From the NCBI GenBank assembly GCA_019925105.1, contig JAHGAU010000015.1, positions 1,054,001 through 1,118,000 of the forward strand: a stretch of DNA of 64,000 bases, in the 5' to 3' direction. Positions 1-12,461 of the stretch are shown in pieces (positions within the stretch are counted from its first letter, which is position 1; every line of letters begins with the position of its first letter). A model generated the notes under the pieces. The model did no database searches. It had not been told where the DNA came from and worked only from the letters and a program-made list of their open reading frames with translations. Position numbers and translations under genes: made by a program. This DNA is from Niebla homalea. Its lineage: Eukaryota > Ascomycota > Lecanoromycetes > Lecanorales > Ramalinaceae.

Positions 1-926
1 TTATTTAGCTTTTAATAATAAAAAGATTATTAATAAGTATCTTTATTATTATAATATTATAAAGAAGGATAATAACGTATTAATAATTTAACTCCGGACG
101 GATAAAAACGGTTTAATTTACTTCCTATTTATTATATATACCAGGGGTCGGATAAACGCCGGATATAAGTACGGATAAAAAAAGTAAAACGTTATATATG
201 TTTTTATTTCTTATTTTTTATTTATAAAAATTAAGTTAAAACTTATTATAAAAGTTAATACTTATAATTACCGTTAAATATTATTTATAAAACGAAATAT
301 CCGGATAACCGTTAAATTTATAATATTTACCGGACTATTATTATAATTTAATTTCGCTATAGAAATAAATAAGGTTATTAAAAACCTTACGGAGAAGGCC
401 CGTTATTAATTATAGAAGAAAAAAAAAAGCGGAAACCGGTTATATTAATTATATAAACCGGAAAGTATCTTCTATAGCCGTAAAAATATAATAATAAACG
501 TTTATTAAAAATCCTTAAAAAAGTTAATAACGATAATAATATAAAAAAGGTATATATTAAGTACGTAAATATTAATAAAGATATTTAAAGGTATTATATA
601 AGATTAAAGTAGTATAAATATATAAAAGAGCAGAAAAATAATAAGTTTAAGGATAATCCCTATAAGGATATAGTTATAATATTACGGATTTTCTTAAGGG
701 AGTTAAAATATAAAAAATATATAAATAAATTATTATTTTCTAAATAGCGGTTAATATCCTTTACCTTAAGGGATAGAGGGTAAAGGCCTGGTAAACGCCG
801 GTTTTTACTTTAACGTTATAAGTATCAGGTTTTTACGGTTATTAATAAGGCTAAAAGGCCACGTATTAAGGAACGCCGGAATTAGCTTAGCTAGACCCGT
901 AGTATAAATCAATCAATCAATCAATA
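1..926 (+). mobile_element. LINE 3' end fragment, RIP-degraded, truncated by window start
   Basis: This stretch is an inverted copy of 13278-14220, the 3' part of the full-length LINE on the minus strand. The two share the junction block with GGAACGCCGGAATTAGCTTA (about 880-899), the segment around 780-860, and the block near 85-130. It ends in four to five AATC units, as expected for the 3' tail of a non-LTR element, so the element reads on the plus strand and its 5' part lies left of the window. No intact frame remains. I infer the LINE identity from the minus-strand copy, which has recognisable reverse-transcriptase-region protein. Confidence 0.8.
907..926 (+). repeat. (AATC)n LINE 3' tail
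   Basis: Tandem AATC units close the plus-strand LINE fragment. The complementary (TTGA)n tail closes the minus-strand LINE at 13276 and the SINE-like element near 33112. Confidence 0.85.
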
Positions 927-1198
927 AATATGATATAAAGTAATTAATTTACTATTATTAACGTTATTAAGAATTCCGATTTCTATAGATAAAGTTTATG
1001 TATTATTAATTAATTATAAGAACATATTGGAAACGGTATTTACCGAACCCGATTTATAATATAATAAAATATCGAATATCGATAAATATTATAATATATA
1101 AATTAAACGGAGATTAAGCTTATTAATTACGGAGGTCTTTAAATTTATTTATTTAAAGATACTAATAATTACGTTATAATCCGTAAAGATTATATAAT
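927..1198. other. Unassigned AT-rich flank
   Basis: RIP-type sequence between the LINE tail and the Copia A 5' LTR. It is the left flank of the Copia A target site (ATAAT at 1194-1198) and continues after the element at 7805. I recognise no gene in it. Confidence 0.5.
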
Positions 1199-1336
1199 TG
1201 TCAGAAGTGCAGAAGGCAAAGACCTCGGCTATTACCAAAAGGGGGCTAGCCTACTTCCTGGACTTCTTATAAATAGATATTGTTTAGTACCTTATATAGT
1301 ACTTAACTAAGCAAGTTACACCTTATCAATTTAATA
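1199..1336 (+). repeat. Copia A #1 5' LTR
   Basis: It starts TGTCAGAAGTGCAGAAGG and ends TTTAATA, a RIP-altered form of the TTCAACA end seen in better-preserved copies. The same repeat occurs at 7662-7799, 33138-33279, 42535-42676, 43886-44023 and 61314-61451. It must contain the polymerase II start and polyadenylation signals, but I could not place these by eye. Confidence 0.92.
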
Positions 1337-1350
1337 AGTTATAAGCCCGG
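1337..1350 (+). promoter_or_regulatory. Copia A primer-binding site, half-tRNA initiator-Met type
   Basis: AGTTATAAGCCCGG directly abuts the 5' LTR; the copy at 42521-42534 (minus strand) reads GGTTATAAGCCCGG. Reversing one G-to-A change gives GGTTATGAGCCCGG, complementary to the anticodon stem-loop (CCGGGCTCATAACC) of an initiator methionine tRNA. Priming by an internally cleaved initiator tRNA is established for Drosophila copia; its use here is inferred from the match. Confidence 0.8.
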
Positions 1351-2379
1351 CTTATATATTCATTATTACGTTTATTAATTTAGTAAGCCTTAGCTATATT
1401 ATATAGCTTAAATACCTTAAGAACCGTCGCTCCGCTATTATAAATATTATAATGACTTTTATAATTATTATAATTACGTAATTACCCAGTAATCCTATCG
1501 ATTTAATCCTTAGCCACCCGAAAAATAAGGAGGTTAAAATAAAAATAAGAAAATTAAAACGCTCCTAGCTTAAATTATTATCTATACGCAGAATCGTAAG
1601 GTATAATAGTTTTATATACCGATTTACGCGTACGTTATAAAAGTATAATAGCACTTATAGGGCCGTTAAATCAGCGGATCCCTAACAAATACGTTAATAC
1701 CTTTAAAAAATAAGGAGAAACGTTTATTTATTATTAAGGCGATTAAAATAACTTATAAAGCTTATTATTATATATATTTAGTTTTTTAATTAAGTTAATC
1801 ACTTAATTTAAGTTATTATTATTCTAGCTTTATATTAAAGTTTACCTTAATTACTATATTAAAGTTTAAATATAAAAAGAAGTAAAATACTTATTTATAA
1901 GGCTCTTTCTTTTTTATTAAAATTATTAAGGTTTAAATTAATTATAATTTTATTTTTAAAGGCTTTTTATTAAGATTATTAAGAATACGTTAATTATTTT
2001 AATTTATACGTTTTATTACTTTAATTAATAATTAAATTATTTATCTTTAAATAACGTTTTTTTATCCGGCGTATTATATATATTCTATAAGCTTTATATT
2101 TTAAATAATTTATTAAGATTAAGAAATTTTATTATTTATTAGCCTTTAAAGTACGGTTCTTATTAAGTAAAAAGAAACTCCGGGCCCGTTACCGTTTATT
2201 TTATAAGACGTTTTAATTTATATATACCTTATTTAAGAAAACTATAGTTTTTAAGGATAATAATTTAAAATACTATTTATTATTATTATTATTTAAGTTA
2301 TCCTTATTTAAGGGCTTATTATTATTAATTATAATCCCGTCGTTTCTTAACGATATAGATCTCTTTAATTTTTAAATTA

Positions 2380-2380
2380 A

Positions 2381-2418
<38 letters not shown>

Positions 2419-2447
2419 TATTACTATTATTATTATTATTATTATAT
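2380..2447. repeat. (ATT)n microsatellite
   Basis: A nearly pure ATT/TTA trinucleotide run with a few ACT interruptions inside Copia A #1. The interruptions suggest RIP of an ancestral CTA/ATT-rich stretch. Confidence 0.85.
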
Positions 2448-3287
2448 CCGATCCCTTTAAAATTACCGGTATTTTTAATAAGGTTATTAAGCTTAAGGAT
2501 AACCTTAAGTATATTATATAAGAACGTAAAATAAATAAAAGGCTTAAACTTACCCGGTTTAATTATTGGATTATAAATTTTAATTTACGCCTTATTAAAA
2601 TTAAAGTTCTTAAGGATAATAAGCTTATAAAAACCTAAGATATTTATAATTAAGGGTACTTTATAACCTATACCGTAATCCGTATAAAAATTAAGGGGAT
2701 TAATTAATACGTTATTAAAAATTTTAAGAATATTAAAGTAACATAAAATACCCTCCGTACTCAGTATTAACTTAAGGGCTTAGATTACTTTACGTTAACC
2801 CTTAAGTATTTTACTTTTTTTACCTTTAATTAATATTTAAATCCAAATAAGTATTATAATAAATATTAAGATCTTTTTAATAAATTATAAAATTTTTAAG
2901 GTACGATTATTATTAATAATAACGTATTTATTTAATAATTTTATAAAAGCCTCGGCCCGGAATATAAAGTTTATATTAATTAATATAATAATAAGTATAA
3001 ACTATTTTAAATAACCGATAATAATATTAATGTTTTAAAATACGTATTTATTTATATTATTAATCGGTTTTTTTAATATAAAGTTTTAAATAAAACGTTT
3101 ACGTTTAATATTTTAACCCTTACGGTTATTACCACCGATCTACGTTTTCGGGACGATATCCGCCTTAATAACTTTATTTTACTCCGTATTTTTCCGTAGT
3201 TTAATATCCGTTAAGGTTATTACGTTAAAGTCCTATAAAAAAAACGTTTTTATATTATTACCGGTTATTATTTACTTTATAAGCATA

Positions 3288-3435
3288 ATAAATCGATTTA
3301 TAATAATAATAATAAACGCCGTAATAATAATAATAATAATAATACCGGTACCGGTAACGATTAAAAATGCCGGCGCCGTGGTAATAACGGTAATAACGGC
3401 AATAAAGGTAATAATAAGGGTAATAATAAGCTTAA
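3288..3435 (+). repeat. Low-complexity AAT/GGT repeat in Copia A
   Basis: Runs of AATAAT followed by GGTAATAACGGTAATAACGG-type units. In the plus frame they read as Gly-Asn-Asn repeats, a linker-like low-complexity segment of the polyprotein. Confidence 0.7.
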
Positions 3436-3538
3436 AGATAAGGAATATAAAACTTTTTTAAGGATTAAAACCTTAATAAATTTAACCTTTATATACGTTA
3501 CCGTTATTATATTAACTTTACCGCCCGTTATTTATTAG

Positions 3539-3924
3539 TACTCCGGGAAGCGGGACGGGATGGGACGGGATAAGGGGTAGATCCCGTCCCGTCCTATCCC
3601 TATCCCGGCGGGATGGGATAGGGATATACCAAGATCCCAAGTCTTGGTACGCTAACCGGATTTAGTGAATAATTCACTCCCAGTATTGAATTTTTGGATT
3701 TTTTTAAAGGGGTTTTTAAGTTATATAAAGGCTTATATACTATAAATAGTAAATTCTATACTATAAATAGGTCTTGGCGGGATCTTGGTATATCCTTATC
3801 CCATCCCGTCCCATCTTATATTAGTACGGGATGGGATAAACCTTATTTTATCCCGTCCCATCCCGATCCCATCCCTATCCCGTCCCTATCCCATGGGACA
3901 TATCCCGTCCCGCTTCCCGGAGTA
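3539..3924. mobile_element. hAT-type MITE, 386 bp, not RIP-mutated
   Basis: The ends are inverted repeats: TACTCCGGGAAGCGGGACGG on the left and its complement on the right (3905-3924). They are flanked by a perfect 8-bp duplication TTTATTAG (3531-3538 and 3925-3932); 8 bp is the hAT superfamily signature. A second inverted pair lies inside (GGGATATACCAAGATCCC near 3624 and GGGATCTTGGTATATCC near 3779), so the arms fold back over roughly 100 bp. Subterminal DNA is tiled with GGGACGGGAT/GGGATGGGAC units. The interior has no transposase; two open frames (85 and 67 codons from 3694 and 3785) only translate the repeats. It is far richer in G+C than the copia element around it, so it is younger than, or too short for, RIP. 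Confidence 0.92.
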
Positions 3925-6900
3925 TTTATTAGGATTACCAGGTATATTTAATTATAAATATATCTATTTTTATTATTTATATCTTTAGTATTAATTATAT
4001 AAATTATATTATTAATAATAGCTATATATTTATCCGTAAAAAGTTTTTCCTTAAGTTTATTTTTATTAAAGGCTTTTCCGGGGGAAGGAATATTATTTAT
4101 ATTAAAATTATTAAAATCCTATATTAATTTAATAAAAGCGTCCGTAATTTAATTATTTATAACGTCCTTTTTATCTTTAATAATACTTTTAATTTTATTA
4201 ACCTTAAATAATTATAATAAACCGGTTATCCCCTTAAGTAAAATAATAACCCGAAGGATTTAAATATATTTATTAATTATAATAATATTTTTATAAAATT
4301 TTTACCGGCGGCTTTTTATTTTCTTAAAGTCGATATTAAAGTTATTAATAATTTAATACCCGTAACCCTATATATTATTACCGTAAATTAAAAAGCTTTA
4401 AAATATTAATATAAAATAATAAAATATATAAAGGAGTAAAATATTAAGCTTTTACCGGAAACGGTAATTAATATCGATCTTTTTAATTTACCGGATTTAT
4501 TAAAGGACTATAAGTACATTATTTATACGGAAATATAAATAAAACTTAAGTTAAATAAAAATTATATTAAACCTGGTACTTATTAAAATAAGCTTATTTA
4601 CTTTAATTTAATTAACTTTATTAATAATATAAAAGCCGATTATAAATAAGTTATTATTTTTATTAAAAACGTTATTAAAGTCATTTATATAATTTTATTA
4701 TTAAACTCTTTATATAAAACGGTTCTTAAAGCCTTTTAAAGTTATATAAAAAGGATTTATTGCTTAAACCGTTTTATCCGTTATTTATATATTAACGATA
4801 ATAATATATATAACGGTTTTTAATTTAATAATTAACGGTACGTTAAAGGTATTTAATAAGAATTTACGGTACTTTATAATCCTTAATAAAACAATATTTT
4901 TAAATAAATAAATTAAACCCTTATTATCCGGGTTTATATAATATTATTAAATAATAACTTATTACGTATTCTTATTATTAAACTTATTATTATAGCGGCC
5001 TTTATATATAATATAATACCTATAAGTATTTATAATATATTAAATTAAACTATAAATTTTAGAAAATTTAATTAATCTTTTATTAAGAAAGTTAAATAAC
5101 GTAATATATATTAAAAGCGTAAGTTTCCCGGTATAAATTAAATAAAATTTTAAATTAAAGCCATTAAAGAACGCTTTATCGGCTTTAAGGATTATTACGT
5201 CTATAAAATACTTATATTAAATAACTAGGTTTAACGTTATAATTACGTTAAATAACTAAAGAATAAGGCCGTTTAATTTAAACGTAAGGTTAATAATTTT
5301 TTATTAATTCGTTATTTAATATTAAAATAAGGGGAGATAATTATTATAGATTTTTAATTATTATTAAAACGGATACGTTTTAATAATAATAAAAATATAA
5401 ATAATAAGCCGGTTATTATTATTATTTAAGGCCTTTATATTATAGATATTATAGATAAAACCGAGAATATTATTATTAAGGATATAACCAAACTTATATT
5501 TAATAAGTAACTTAAGCCCCGTATAACCTTAAAACTTATAATTATTAAGGAAAATATTAATAAAAATAATTTATTTATTTTATTTTTATTTATTTTTAAT
5601 AATAATATTATAAAGGAATTTCCGGGTATATATATCTTTATAAACTTAAACTTAAACTTATTTAATCCTTATAATTTTATCCTATATTATTATCCGTTTT
5701 TAAAAGAATTTATTAAATTTCCAGATTTATTTATTTAAATTTACGTAATTAAAATATAACCTTTAAGTTACCGGTATTATTAAGACTTTAATTATTAAGC
5801 CGCCGGCTTTTAATTAACGTTTATATATTTTATAATTATAATTCTTACGGATTATATAAAACCTATAATTTATATATAAATTATAAAGGATATATACCGT
5901 AAAATAAAGTAAAAACTTACTATAGAAAATAAAGTTAAGTCCTTAAAGAAAAATAAAACTTAGGTCTTAATAAATCTACCTTTTAGTATTAACGTATTAA
6001 ATAATAAGTAAATCTATAAATATAAACGTAAATTAAACGGTAATATTACCCAGTATAAAACCAGATAAATAATCCGTAGCTTTTAATAAAAAGAAAATTT
6101 AAATTTTTTTAATACTTTTATAATAATTATTAAGCTTATAAATTATAAGGCCTTTTTTATTATAATAATTATATATAATTTAAAGATTAAGTAAATAAAC
6201 GTTAAAATAATATTCTTTTATAAAGATATCCTTAAAAAGATTTATATTTATTAATTAACGGGTTTTAATAATAATTTAAAACGTATTTATTTATTAAATA
6301 AAGCTTTTTATAAACTTAAATAATTACTTTAGATTTAATATTAATATTTCTTTATATTCCTTAAGAAATTTAATTACCGTTATATTAATAAAGATTATAA
6401 TATATTCTTAAACCGGGATATTAATATTATTATTATTATATATATTAATAATATCTTAATAATAAAAATTAATAAACGGATTATTACCGATTTAAAAGCT
6501 TAATTAAATAAAAAGTTTAAAATATCCGATTTAAGCTTATATAATTAATATTTAAATATAAGTATTATCCGTAATTAATAAAATTGAATTTTAACTCTTA
6601 ATTAAGAAAGTCACGTTAAAAAAATTTTACTTAATTTAATATATATAATAATCCTTTTTTTAAAGGTAACAATATAATTATCCCTATAAACGTAAATACC
6701 TATTTTAAGGAATATATTGCCTTAAAGTAATTTTAACTTAAATATTAATCCGTTATCGGCTTATTTATATATATTATAATAAATATTAAACCTAATATAG
6801 CCTATATAATATTAATGGTATTACGTTATACGTTTAACCTTAACAAAGGGTATTAAATAGCCGTTAAGAAGATCTTCCGTTACCTTCGTAATATAGCCTC

Positions 6901-7661
6901 CTTAAAGCTCGTCTTTTAAGGCCCTTTAAAGCCCCTTAATGGTTATACGGACTTAACTTACGCCAACGATTTATAGATATACCGGTTTATTTCCGGGTAT
7001 ACTTTTAACCTGGGAAGTATAATTATTAACTGGTCCTTAAAACGTTAACCGATTATAGCCTTATTTACTTATAAGGTTAAATATATAGGATAATATAACG
7101 TTATTAAAGAAGTAATCTGGTTTAAATAGTTATTAACTTAACTTATTAAAATCACCCTAAATTTAATAATATTACCGGCTTTTAAGGATAAGGATATTAT
7201 ATAGAATTACGCTCTTTTTACCTGGTTTAAATTTAATATTAAAATTTTTACCCTTATTACGGTAATCTTTTATAATAATTAAAGAGCAATTATATTAATA
7301 AAGGACCCTATAAATTACTTAAAGATAAAGTATATATATATTAAGTATTATTTTCTTCGGGAGTATATAATTAATAAATAAATAAAGCTCGTATATTATC
7401 CTACCGGGGATATAGTAATTAACGGCCTTATAAAGCTATTATTAAAAGATAGCTTTCTTAAATTTAAAAATTATTTAAGATTAAAATAATCGGTATTATA
7501 TTTTTATTAACGTTTTAAAATAAATAAATATACCTTTTATTATTAAAGTCGGGATAAATATACCTTTTATTACGGTAATATAGTTTCAGTAAGAAATTTT
7601 ACTTTTTACTTAATAGGTAGTATGATATTATAATATTATAAAGTTATTAATTGAATAAGAG

Positions 7662-7799
7662 TATTAAAAGTACAGAAAATAAAGACCTTGGTTATTATTA
7701 AAAAGGGGCTAACCTACTTCCTAGACTTCTTATAGATAGATATCGCTCAGCACCTTACATAGTACTTAACTAAGTAAGTTACACCCTACCAATTCAATA
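7662..7799 (+). repeat. Copia A #1 3' LTR
   Basis: Full-length LTR starting TATTAAAAGTACAG (decayed TGTCAGAAGTGCAG) and ending TTCAATA, followed directly by the second ATAAT target duplicate. Confidence 0.92.
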
Positions 7800-8485
7800 A
7801 TAATTAAGTTTATAATAATTCGTTTCAATTAAATATTTAATTTTATATATAATTTAAATTATACCCGTAGTTTCTAACTCCGTAAGCTAATAGTTTTTTT
7901 TAATTAAGGAATATTATCAATTATACTTTATTACGCGTAATTTTTAATAAATCGTTAATTTCCGCGGTACTATAAGGTAACGCGTTATCCTTAATATAAT
8001 ATATTATAGCTATAATACTTAATTCTTTCGATATATCAATATCGGTAAATAAAGGTCGATTAAGATTATAATATATAAGAAATAACGGGTTTAAAAATAC
8101 GTTTTATAAATCCTTAAAAGTATAATCCTCTTCTTAAGTAAATATAAACTTAATTTAAAAAATTTTTTATTTATAACGTAAATTAATATACTTTAAACTT
8201 ACTTTTCTTAAATCTATAATAAAGGAGGTTTTACGTACTCAAAATAAGGTAATACGTTAAGTATAATTCTTTATTTTAATACGTAATTAATTTATAAAAT
8301 TAAGGAAGACTTTAAGGTCTCTTAATGAATTAAGAAATTTAAGGGTTTATATAGCTTTAATTTTATAATTAAACGTAAATATCCTTAAAGAATTAATTTA
8401 TTAATTAAAGAACTAAATTATAAAATAACCGATAAATAATTTTATCGGTAAAAAATCTATATATTTATCCTTAAGAATTTAGAAG

Positions 8486-8566
8486 ATTTGACGTACATCT
8501 GCAAATTTGTGAATCCGAATCCGAGTGCTCCGAGCGCAAGCGAGTAGAACGAGCAGGAAAATCTTA
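8486..8566. repeat. Short GC-rich island, possible mini-element
   Basis: About 80 bp of unmutated sequence bounded by the imperfect inverted pair AAGATTT / AAAATCTT. It carries GAATCCGAATCCGAGTGCTC and GAGCGCAAGCGAG. It shares CCGAGCAGG-like and TACATCTGCAAAT-like words with the island at 31045-31120, there in different order and orientation. I see no clear target duplication. Confidence 0.45.
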
Positions 8567-11500
8567 TATCCGCCTTTACTTAACGTTTTATTATTTATAA
8601 GAATCCGGAAAATTTATAAACGTAGCGGAAACTTATAAGCGTTTTTAAGAATACTTAAAGTTTATAAGTAATATTTTTAAAATAATTATAACGCGTATAT
8701 TATTCGATATATATAAATATTTAATATAAATTATATTCTTTATTTTTATTAATATTATTATTAAATTATAATAACTTAAATAAGCTTATATATATACTTT
8801 TATTATTTTTAAAAGAATACTTCCCGTTATAAATTATATTTAAGTTAATAATATTTAAGATATCTTTATTATAAGTTAATAAGCTAATAATTTTTATTTA
8901 TTTATCCTTTTTAAAGATATTATATTAATACGTTATATTAATATATATAATATTTTTACTTCCTTATTTTTACTTAAACGGGTAATTCTTTAAGGTTTAT
9001 ATAGTTTAAGCTTAAAGCTTAAATTTATAATATTAAAATTTAACGCTTATTCTTTATATAAGATTTTAAAAACGTAATAATATATTATTATAAATCCGGT
9101 TTTATAAAATTATTTATAATTATACGTTATACTTTAATAATTTTTCCTTTTATCCTATTTATAAACGTTATATAACTTAACGTATTATTAAATTATAAAG
9201 AATTTAAAATACTTTATATACCGTTTTATATTTTATATTATATTATTTTATTTTTCTTAATATTAAATTATTTCTTAAAAACCGTATAATTCCTAATAAT
9301 AACTTAAAATAAACGTTTCCGATTTTTAAAGTTAATATAAATCTTAAAGTTATCTATTATTTAATATTTATTATTTAATATAATTATAACTTTATTATTC
9401 TATAATTCTTATATATTAAATTAACGGATCGATTAATTATAAAATAAAAGTAAAACTATTAATTTTTACCGTAATCGTTAACGACCAGAATAATACTTTT
9501 AATATACGTATTAAAGGCTCTTCTTTCTTAATCCTTATTTATTATTATATATTAAGTATAAATCTTTATTAACGGAAATAAAATATACCTTTTAATTTTC
9601 TTTCTTTTTACTTAATTTAATTATTTTTCCTTCCGTCCGATTTATTTATTATTAATATTATCCGACTTCTTTTTAATTAAAAAATTAAGATAATAAGTCT
9701 TTATTTAACCTTTCCGCTAAATAGTCCTTTTTTCCCTTTTTATTTTCTTTATTATAACCTTTATTATTATTTATACGTTAATTACGTTAAAACCGTTTTA
9801 TAATTAAGTAATTAAGGACTTATTTCCGTAGATTGGTTTAATATAATTTTACTTATATTAATTTCTATAATATCCTTTTTATTTAACGAGTTATATATAA
9901 CCTTAAAATCGTACGCTTTATATATAGAATTATTATTTATTTATTACGGTATTTTTTAAAATAACTTTTATTGAACTTTTTCCTTTACTTATATATTAAG
10001 GGACTTTTACCGTTCCTTAATATCGTTATAAGCCTTTATATAATCTTTATTAACCTTAATCTTAAATTTAATATATAGTTTAACAATATTAATAATAAGT
10101 AATCTTTAAAAAAATATTATTTTTTTTATTTCGCTTTTATAATCCTTTAATAATTAATAAATTATACTATAAATTAATTATAACGTCCGAAACCGGATAA
10201 AATAAAATAGATCCGACGTTAAAGCCCTTAGGCCAAAGCTCCTTTTCTTATTAAAGAAAAAAGCGGTAATTAAAGCCTTAATAATTATATTATTAATAAA
10301 TTAATAATGACTATCCTTTAATTATTTTGGCCTTTTTTCGTTAATTATATATAAAGTTAAATAAGTAAAAGGTATCTTATTAAGTTTAATCTTATTTATT
10401 ACTTATTATTTAAAAGATTTTTTATAATATTCAATATTAATTAATTTCCTTAATTAAATATATAATAATTTTATATAACCGACCGAATCCTTTTTATAAC
10501 TTAAATACGGAAAACTACGATTAAATCCTTTAATTAAAACTATTGTTAATAATATTTATATATTAAATACGTATAAAAGTATTATATTTTACGTGCTTTA
10601 ATCGGATAAAATAATCTATATTTATGGTTAAATATAATATTATTCCCTTTAATTAAGTAACTTTTAATTTTTTCCTATATATTATTAATTATATTATTTA
10701 AATTAATTTTAACCTTTTAATTAACTTATAATCCTTTAATCCCCGCCCTTTCCTTTATAATAATTTAAATTAAAAGTAATATAATTATTTATTTAAAAAT
10801 TATTTTATAATATTCCGACGGGTATAAAACGGGTATATAATTAATAATTAATTAAAGGAATAAAACGTTATTATCTTTTTAATTAAAGATTATATTAATA
10901 ATTTTATAACTGCCGACCCGCGTAAAGTAAGATTAAACGGGGGATTAAAGCGGAAATAATAACGGAAAAAAAGACTTAAACGGAAATAAGGATCTTCCGT
11001 AACGTAAGGAATATTATAATGAAAACGGGGTTTAATTATAATTAAATAAATAATAACCAGAGTAATAATTATAACGATATTTATTCCTATAAAAACGGTT
11101 ATATAACGTTAACCGATTAAGTAAACTTAAAGAAAGCTATATATATTACGTTTAATTTAAGCTATTTAATATTGAATTTATTTTATTAAATAATTAATTA
11201 AAGGTAAAGTAAATAATACGTTATATTTTAATAACCTATTCTATATAACTTTAATTCCTTTACTTTAACCGGTATAAATAATAAATTTATTATTTTTATC
11301 GGGCGTTTCTAAATTCTTTAATTATACTTATTATTTTTATCTTATAAATAATAAGTAAAATATTCGTTTATTTATATAAACGTAGTTTACCAAAACGTTA
11401 TACTTCCTTTTTTTACCGCCGGGAATATTTCTTACTTTCATTATTAATAAAGAAAGTATATTATATATATAATAAAGGACGGAAATACTTAATAGAAGTA

Positions 11501-12286
11501 TATTTATAAATAATAAATTACGTAAAATAATATATAAATATTATATAATAACGATAATAAAGAAAGGTAGAAAATTAAGGATTTAAAGGAAAAGGATAAA
11601 TAAGCGTATTTTTAACGTATTTAATATATATTAAATTAAGTATTAATAAGTTAAATATTAAGACTTTAACTTAAGTAAAGTATTAACTTTACCGTATAAG
11701 AATAATTTTTCGCTATTAAATTATATAAAATATTTACGTACGGCGTTATTATTTATTACTTATAAATATATTTACTTTACGGACATTTTTGTATAAAAAG
11801 TCTTTATTATAGATTATATTATATTAATCTTAATTAATAAAGTTATTAATTAATTATCCCGATTTACTTTTTCTTTCCAATATTAAATAAGCATAATAAA
11901 TAATATACCGTATATTAAAGAAACGATATAGGTTAAGATTATAAAAACTTCTTACTTTATTTAAAAAGACCGGTTTTACTTTAAATATCTTATAAATAGA
12001 ATCCATTTTCCCTTATTTCCGTTATTATAAAGTTTTAATAAATATTTTAATATATTATAACGGCTTACTTTTCTTATTATATTAATTAATATTAAATACC
12101 GTTATAATTAACTTTAACTTCCCTATAAAAACGTCGGTTTCCTTATTTAAATTAATTACCTTATATTCCTTAATAAGGTTTTCATATATTTAAATGAAAT
12201 CGCGGTGACCATTAGGATCCTTACGTTAATAAAAAATATATTAAATAATTTACTTAATTATCCGCTTATTTTTATTACTATTTATT

Positions 12287-12461
12287 TGTCAGGGTGATAA
12301 CCACTCGGCCACCAAGGCAAAAGTAGCTATCCGGGGTAGGTAATAGCGCTTAGGGGTAAGCCGCTATTACCATATATGAGAAGGTAGTCTACCCGGGGGA
12401 TCACCCCCAGGGGTAGGCCCTACCCCGGAGCCCTTGCTCCAGGGTAGGTACTGCCATAACA
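12287..12461. mobile_element. 175-bp hairpin-rich repeat, copy 1 (solo-LTR-like)
   Basis: It starts TGTCAGGGTGATAACC and ends GCCATAACA (TG...CA ends, as in LTRs). It matches 41563-41737 at 174 of 175 positions by eye and is not RIP-mutated, unlike its surroundings. Inside are consecutive perfect inverted repeats: GGTAATAGCG/CGCTATTACC with a 17-18 nt loop, GGTAGTCTACC, GGGGGATCACCCCC, GGGGTAGGCCCTACCCC and GGAGC-CCTT-GCTCC. The minus strand holds TGGCCGAGTGG, a perfect tRNA A-box match, about 20 bp from the left end. The 5-bp flanks (TTATT and ATATA) do not match. Best guesses are a solo LTR of an unseen element or a structured small repeat. Confidence 0.75.

Larger units (their letters stand above)
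1351..7661 (+). pseudogene. Copia A gag-pol remnant
   Basis: Read on the plus strand with TAA/TAG taken as decayed Gln or Trp. The reverse transcriptase is visible around 6440-6540: a Y-I-N-N core that matches YVDD after G-to-A decay, then a run ending K-F-K-I-S-D-L, the usual F-x-M-S-D-L-G region of copia RT. RNase H is visible around 7270-7440: D-N-Q-x-A-I, then K-T-K-H-I-D-I-R-Y-like and A-D-x-x-T-K-like blocks, with RIP changes. The Gag and integrase parts (about 1400-5900) are too decayed to place residue by residue. The Gly/Asn-rich stretch near 3300-3435 and the hAT MITE fall in this first half. No intact product is possible. Confidence 0.85.
1199..7799 (+). mobile_element. Copia A #1: complete Ty1/copia retrotransposon, inactivated
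   Basis: The element is bounded by 138-bp LTRs (1199-1336 and 7662-7799) and by a perfect 5-bp target duplication ATAAT (1194-1198 and 7800-7804). A primer-binding site follows the 5' LTR directly. The pol order is that of copia: reverse transcriptase around 6400-6600 and RNase H around 7140-7480, next to the 3' LTR. Without the nested hAT MITE (3539-3924 plus its duplication) it is about 6.2 kb. RIP has put stops throughout. Three further copies lie in the window: #2 at 33138-42676 (-), #3 in two pieces at 32600-33111 and 43384-44023 (+), and #4 from 61314 (-). Confidence 0.93.

Noticed and set aside
3539..3620. Telomere-type repeat (GGGATGGGAC)
   Set aside because: The units are irregular 10-mers in inverted arms of a hAT MITE, not TTAGGG-type arrays.
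3694..3988. Two open frames (85 and 67 codons) on the plus strand
   Set aside because: They lie inside or run out of the hAT MITE and translate its GGGAC/GGGAT repeats (Pro/Ser/Ile/Tyr-rich). No domain, no homologous frame elsewhere.
12287..12461. tRNA gene or SINE with pol III promoter
   Set aside because: The perfect A box is only ~20 bp from the end of the element on its own strand and no B box follows, so the arrangement is wrong for a tRNA gene or a normal SINE head.
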